Of a DNA stretch of 16,619 nt, positions 12,681 to 16,619 are shown piece by piece. Source of the DNA: an uncultured Opitutaceae bacterium. GTDB lineage: Bacteria; Verrucomicrobiota; Verrucomicrobiae; Opitutales; Opitutaceae. The notes beneath the pieces are model-generated. The model had not been told where the DNA came from, searched no databases, and saw only the letters and a program-made list of their open reading frames with translations. The stretch is taken from NCBI GenBank assembly GCA_946482625.1, contig CAMLSH010000024.1:1-16619 (forward strand). The letters are read 5' to 3'. Each line of letters opens with the position of its first letter. Position 1 is the first letter of the stretch. Position numbers and translations under genes: made by a program.

Positions 12681-13718
12681 ATGAAAATCCAGCATGTATT
12701 CGTTATCGGGATGCGCGAGGAGCTGCGTCCATTGTTGACCGAGGCCGCCCGGGAGGCGTTCCCGGAGGCGGTGCTGACGCCGTTGGAGACGTTTGCCCAG
12801 GCGAAGGCGTGGCCTGACGGGGGGCGCGGCATCCTCATTCTCGTGGAGCCGACGGCATCGTTGGTCGCGGGGGCGAAAACCGGGCTCGATGCCTCCGGGT
12901 TGTTCCACTGGCCCGCGGTCGTGGTGGCGTCGACGCCGCCGGAGCCGGGCGTGGACTGGCTGGGGCCGGAGGATTGGAATGTGCGAACCCTCGTACGGGT
13001 ACTGCTCTGTGCGGTGGAAAAACACCTGCTGGCGCGGGATAACGCGCGGTTGCGCGGCGACCTGCTTACGATCGCACGGCGGGTGAATCACGATTTGAGG
13101 TCGTCGCTAAACGGCGTGATGACGGCGAGCGAGGTGATCAAAGAAATCCTCGGAGCGGAGCGGCCGGAGGATCTGGAGCTCATCCAGCCGGTCGCGGATT
13201 CGGCGGCGGAGATCGCGCGCCTGATCGATCAGGTGAGTTTCGTGGCGAAAGCCACGGCGATGCCCGCGCTTTCGCAACAGCTCCCAATGAACGAGCTGAT
13301 GTGGAAGGGGATTTCGCGACTGGAAGCCCTCATCTCCGAACGCAAGGCCGAGGTCACGCATGGCGAAGAGTGGCCGGTTGTCTTCGGCGTGGCTTCGTGG
13401 CTCGAAACGGTGTGGACGTATTTGATTTTGAATGCGGTCGAGCACGGCGGTGCGCCGCCGTCGGTGGAACTTAGCTGGGATGAAACTGAGACGGAGCAAC
13501 GCTTCTGGGTCGCCGATCGCGGGCCCGGAGTTCCTGCCGATCGACGGGGAGCGTTGTTCACGCCGTTTCACCGTCTGGCCGAGTCAGGCGCGGCGCGTGG
13601 CTTTGGCCTCGCGGTCGTGCAACGGTTGATCGACCTGCTCGGTGGCCGCACGGGGTACGAACCGCGCGAGGGAGGCGGGTCGCGGTTTTATTTCACGCTG
13701 CCTAAGCGGAAGGTGTGA
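12681..13718 (+). CDS. Soluble histidine kinase with degenerate N-terminal receiver-like domain
   Basis: The 345-residue product starts MKIQHVFVIGM. An open frame extends upstream into the end of the previous gene, but that part has no domain character, so I use this ATG, 52 nt after the hybrid kinase stop. Residues 1-115 look like a receiver fold without its active site: the acidic pair is missing (VIGM), and the phosphoacceptor strand reads LILVEP with Glu where Asp would be. The dimerisation helix carries H137 in NHDLRSSLN. The HATPase domain follows, with N-box N251 (LILNAVEHG), DRGPG (279-283) and RGFGLAVV (306-313). There is no membrane segment. Spacing and orientation suggest co-transcription with the hybrid kinase, so the two may share a relay or form heterodimers. 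The partner response regulator is not in the window. No Shine-Dalgarno sequence (leader CACGCCCTTC). Confidence 0.85.
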   Translation: MKIQHVFVIGMREELRPLLTEAAREAFPEAVLTPLETFAQAKAWPDGGRGILILVEPTASLVAGAKTGLDASGLFHWPAVVVASTPPEPGVDWLGPEDWNVRTLVRVLLCAVEKHLLARDNARLRGDLLTIARRVNHDLRSSLNGVMTASEVIKEILGAERPEDLELIQPVADSAAEIARLIDQVSFVAKATAMPALSQQLPMNELMWKGISRLEALISERKAEVTHGEEWPVVFGVASWLETVWTYLILNAVEHGGAPPSVELSWDETETEQRFWVADRGPGVPADRRGALFTPFHRLAESGAARGFGLAVVQRLIDLLGGRTGYEPREGGGSRFYFTLPKRKV

Positions 13719-13723
13719 GCCAA

Positions 13724-13742
13724 AGGCGGAGGGCAGCCGCCT
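13724..13742. terminator. Candidate bidirectional terminator between convergent genes
   Basis: AGGCGG (13724-13729) and CCGCCT (13737-13742) form a 6-bp GC-rich stem around a 7-nt loop. It fits exactly between the kinase stop (13716-13718) and the receptor stop codon (13742-13744), which are only 23 nt apart. There is no T-run on the plus strand and only a short TTT on the minus strand, so efficiency is uncertain. Confidence 0.35.
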
Positions 13743-16555
13743 CAAAACTCGAACGTGGCGGTTAAGGTGATTTTGCGCGGGTCCTGCAGATTGTAGAATC
13801 CGCGTTGCTGGATGAGCGGCGCGGTGGGCAGGCCGCCTTGGCGATAGGTGTTGTAGGAGAGGTAGAGCGGGTCGTCGTTATCGAGCAGGTTGGAAATGTT
13901 GATCTGGAATTTGGCGCGTCGGCCATCGATCTCGGTTTCATACGCGAGGTGGGCGGCCACGGAGTAATATTCTGGCGAATACTGGTAAACGAAGGCGGCG
14001 TCGTTGCGTTGTTGGTCGGTGGGCGCGTCGATGCCGTAGAGGATGCGCGGGTCGGCGCTGCCGATCTTCTGGCGGCCGCGCGACCAGGCGCCTGCGCCGA
14101 TCGAGAATCCGTCGAGCGGGCCGTCGACGAACTCGTAGGTCGCGTAGACGTTGGCCATGTATTTGTGCGTGCCATTGAGCGTCGTGCCGGCGCTGGCGTT
14201 GGCGAGGGCCTGGCGGAGATTATCGAGATCGGCCTGGAGCGCGGTGGGATTGGCCGCAGTGCCGTTGGTGATGGCCGCCTGCCAGGTCGCGATGTTGCGC
14301 GCGTAGTAGGCTTTCAAGCCGGGAAGCAGATCGATGGTCTCTGTCTCGGGGAATGACATGCCGGCGCTGACACGGAGGTTTTTGGTGGGGTTGGCGACGA
14401 TCTCGAATTCATAGCCGGTGGCTTCGAGTGCTTCGGTGTCGCGGTAGTCGATGGTCGTGAGCGCCGGATCAGTGGAGCCGAAATTGGTCCAGATGCCGCG
14501 GACGATGCCGATCTTGCCGTCGCCGGCCATGCGCCCGCTTTGCGTCGATTCGTAGCGGCTCGCGGTGCCGTAGATCATCCCCTCGAGGAGCGTGAGCTTC
14601 AGCCCGTAGTCGACGCCGCGCCCGCGCGTGGGGCCGAAGGAGCTGCCGTCAATTTGGTTGGGACCGGCGCTGACGGGCGCAAAATTTTCCGAGTAGTTGA
14701 AGAACGCGCCGATGGATTTTATTGGATACACGACAAAGCCGGCCGAGGACGTGACGGCGCTCGCGCTGTCGCTCATCTTCGGACCGAGCCGCGTGGGGCC
14801 GTTGCTGTAGATGGGGTTTTGCAGATCGCGATCCACGTGGTCAGCGCGCAGGCCGAGCAGAATGGAAACCCGTTCGTCCCACAGCGTGGTGTGCGAGGCG
14901 ATCTGCGAATACCTCAGCTCCTTTTTCTCGTGGTAAAACCAGCCGACGGGCGCGTACTCGAACGTGTAGCCGGGGGCCGAGGGGAGGCCGCCGAGGTGGT
15001 AGCGCAGAGGTTCGTCCCAGTAGAGGCGGTAGCGGACGACGTTCTCCGGAGCGTTGATCTCTGGATTTTGTGAGGGGCCGTCGACCTGACGAAGGTTGTT
15101 CGTCTTCACCGAAAAATCCTCGCGACGAAAGCCGCCGCCGACACTGAAACGCTGAGTCAAGTCTGCCCAGTCCAAGGAAAACTGATACGTGAGCAGTGCG
15201 CGGATTTCGTCCACACCGCGGCTTTGTTTCTGGCGGGATGGGCTGGTTTCCGCGAAGGGGACGCCGAACTTAGGGTTGGGATCGCCGTTGGGGAGCACGG
15301 TGTTCACGTCGATCTGGTAGGCGTTGAAAATCTCGGTGTTCCTGGCCTCGCGACGGTCGTCGAAGGTGTACGCAGAGAGCTGACCTTGGAGGCGTTCGGT
15401 GAAGCGGTGGTCGAGCCACGCGGTGAGGCTGTGGTAGCGCACCGTGGCGTCGGAGTCGGGTGGGCCGAGGTTGAATTCGCGTTTGGGAAGGACGGGCGAA
15501 TTGGCCAGGCCGGTGCGCGGGGCGGTGTCGAGCGCGAGGCCGGAGCCGTTGGTGCGGTAGAAGGTGGACCAGTCGCTGTAGCCGGCCTGCGGTACCCCGG
15601 GGATGAATACGTAGTAAGGCGTGGAACTGAACGTGTTCACGCCGGCCGCCTGCGTGTCGGCGATGGGCGTGGTGCCGTCGTACGTCGTGGTGCGGTCCCA
15701 GAAGGAAGCCTGATCGAAGTAGTTGGTGGAGTAGATTTTTTTCTCCACGCGGCCGATCTCGCCCTCGGCGCGGAGCTGGGTGTCGTCGGAAAATTTGTAG
15801 AGCACGGCGACCGTGCCGGCGTCGTGTCGTGAGGTGGCGTTGTCCCGCCAACCGGCGGCGCGTTCGTAGAGGGCGTTGACGCGGATCGCCAAGCGCTCGT
15901 TGACGGCTTGGTTGGCGTCGAGGGTGGCGCGTTTGCCGTCGAAGGTGTCGTACTGAAGAAGGAGCTGGCCGAGGTTTTTCGTCAGCGAGGGCACCTTGGT
16001 GAAGGTGGTGGCGACACCGCCGAGCTGGGCGTCACCGAAAAGGATCGAGTTGGGGCCGCGGGCGAATTCGAATCGTTCGGTGTTATAGGAATCACCGACA
16101 CCGTAGTACAAAAAGTAGTTGCGCGTCGGGTAGTTACCGGTCGATCCGGTGCCGCGGAAGTTAAACTCGTAGTCGCCGAAGGGCGTCTCGTTTTGGCGGA
16201 TGTTTCCCGGAGCGACGTTGAGCGTCCACGCAAACGAATCGCGGATGTTGGTGATCTGAAGATCGTCGAGAAAACCGCGGGTGAGCGACGAGATGGCCGA
16301 CGGCGTGAGGCGGAGCGGCGTGTTGGTGCGTCCGCCGGCGAGCGAATTGACGGCGACGTATCCACGATCTTGATCCGTGGTGACCTCGAAGGGGGAGAGC
16401 TGGACGACCGGCTCGAGGGGATCGGGCATCGTGGCGAGATCGACCGCGGGAGGAGGATCCGTCGGGAGGGTCTGGCCGGTCACTTCGGACGCGACGAGGA
16501 GGGGACAGAGCGAGGCGGCGGCGGCAAAAACAATCCGGCGGCGGGGTGGTTTCAT
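13742..16555 (-). CDS. TonB-dependent outer-membrane receptor
   Basis: The 937-residue receptor imports a scarce or large ligand across the outer membrane using TonB energy. A signal peptide covers about residues 1-28 (basic MKPPRRR, hydrophobic core to about 22). A probable Ton box with VVQLSPFEVT lies at 50-59, followed by DRGY (63-66). A plug domain runs to about 230 and includes RFEFARGPNSILFG near 160-173. A long 22-strand-type beta barrel follows and ends in FEF, the terminal aromatic needed for outer-membrane insertion. The LSPFEV...DRGY start is characteristic, in my experience, of Opitutaceae receptors. No SusD-like lipoprotein, sigma/anti-sigma pair or enzyme gene adjoins it on its downstream side, so the substrate is unknown. 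The upstream region is cut by the window edge. No Shine-Dalgarno sequence is visible (leader CCTCGCATCC). Confidence 0.93.
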   Translation of the reverse strand: MKPPRRRIVFAAAASLCPLLVASEVTGQTLPTDPPPAVDLATMPDPLEPVVQLSPFEVTTDQDRGYVAVNSLAGGRTNTPLRLTPSAISSLTRGFLDDLQITNIRDSFAWTLNVAPGNIRQNETPFGDYEFNFRGTGSTGNYPTRNYFLYYGVGDSYNTERFEFARGPNSILFGDAQLGGVATTFTKVPSLTKNLGQLLLQYDTFDGKRATLDANQAVNERLAIRVNALYERAAGWRDNATSRHDAGTVAVLYKFSDDTQLRAEGEIGRVEKKIYSTNYFDQASFWDRTTTYDGTTPIADTQAAGVNTFSSTPYYVFIPGVPQAGYSDWSTFYRTNGSGLALDTAPRTGLANSPVLPKREFNLGPPDSDATVRYHSLTAWLDHRFTERLQGQLSAYTFDDRREARNTEIFNAYQIDVNTVLPNGDPNPKFGVPFAETSPSRQKQSRGVDEIRALLTYQFSLDWADLTQRFSVGGGFRREDFSVKTNNLRQVDGPSQNPEINAPENVVRYRLYWDEPLRYHLGGLPSAPGYTFEYAPVGWFYHEKKELRYSQIASHTTLWDERVSILLGLRADHVDRDLQNPIYSNGPTRLGPKMSDSASAVTSSAGFVVYPIKSIGAFFNYSENFAPVSAGPNQIDGSSFGPTRGRGVDYGLKLTLLEGMIYGTASRYESTQSGRMAGDGKIGIVRGIWTNFGSTDPALTTIDYRDTEALEATGYEFEIVANPTKNLRVSAGMSFPETETIDLLPGLKAYYARNIATWQAAITNGTAANPTALQADLDNLRQALANASAGTTLNGTHKYMANVYATYEFVDGPLDGFSIGAGAWSRGRQKIGSADPRILYGIDAPTDQQRNDAAFVYQYSPEYYSVAAHLAYETEIDGRRAKFQINISNLLDNDDPLYLSYNTYRQGGLPTAPLIQQRGFYNLQDPRKITLTATFEF

Positions 16556-16619
16556 GGATGCGAGGGGTTGGAAAACAGCGGGATGACGGGGCTGGATTTC
16601 ACAGACGCAGGCATGGGAT
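16556..16619. other. Partial upstream region of the TonB-dependent receptor gene
   Basis: These 64 bases hold the start of the receptor's leader. I see no -10/-35 pair, operator palindrome or upstream gene end within them. The promoter is probably beyond the window edge. Confidence 0.4.

Noticed and set aside
10913..12838. A 641-codon open frame on the minus strand
   Set aside because: It is antisense to the kinase, GAF, PAS, HATPase and receiver domains, which have intact motifs. The translated product has no domain and the His/Arg-rich composition of a shadow frame.
1..16619. CRISPR arrays, tRNA or rRNA genes and insertion sequences
   Set aside because: I found no regularly spaced repeats, tRNA-like cloverleaf sequence, rRNA-like sequence or transposase-like protein when reading both strands.

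Overview
The window looks like a piece of a high-GC Gram-negative chromosome, most likely from the Opitutaceae (Verrucomicrobiota). The best clue is the large TonB-dependent receptor at the right end, whose mature N-terminus carries LSPFEV followed by a DRGY motif, a signature I associate with the expanded receptor families of Opitutus-like bacteria. The soluble multi-PAS/GAF hybrid kinase, sugar ABC transporter and secreted EF-hand protein fit the same lifestyle. Taxonomy is inference from protein style; no rRNA is present.

Layout. (1) Positions 124-3677 are a minus-strand block of mostly housekeeping genes. In transcription order these are a RelE/ParE-like orphan toxin-fold gene, pssA (phosphatidylserine synthase), a probable terminator, a dnaN promoter, dnaN (beta sliding clamp), a strong intrinsic terminator, and a small membrane protein whose start codon lies 9 nt beyond that terminator. 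(2) Positions 3768-4241 (+) encode a secreted protein with three EF-hand loops. (3) Positions 4376-7667 (+) encode a CUT1-type sugar importer: one 803-residue protein fusing a periplasmic solute-binding domain to a MalF-like permease, then a translationally coupled MalG-like permease. No ATPase gene is present, so a shared ATPase elsewhere is implied. (4) Positions 7988-13718 (+) carry two soluble histidine kinases in tandem, a 1546-residue hybrid kinase (REC-PAS-PAS-GAF-PAS-PAS-GAF-PAS-HisKA-HATPase-REC) and a shorter kinase with a degenerate N-terminal receiver. Neither has a DNA-binding output. (5) Positions 13742-16555 (-) encode the TonB-dependent receptor, convergent with the kinases.

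The most interesting signal is a palindromic repeat of about 78 bp present twice, at 4254-4330 (intergenic) and 5810-5888. The second copy lies inside the transporter gene and is translated, forming part of the cytoplasmic linker between the binding-protein module and the permease module. Both copies are open in the same reading frame and encode alignable peptides (VAAS...S-D/KD-AA...Q-S), which recalls the protein-coding palindromic elements of Rickettsia. Two further patterns stand out: all nine ATG starts called here have C at -1 and lack a clear Shine-Dalgarno sequence, and a terminator directly abuts a start codon. No tRNA, rRNA, CRISPR array or insertion sequence was seen.
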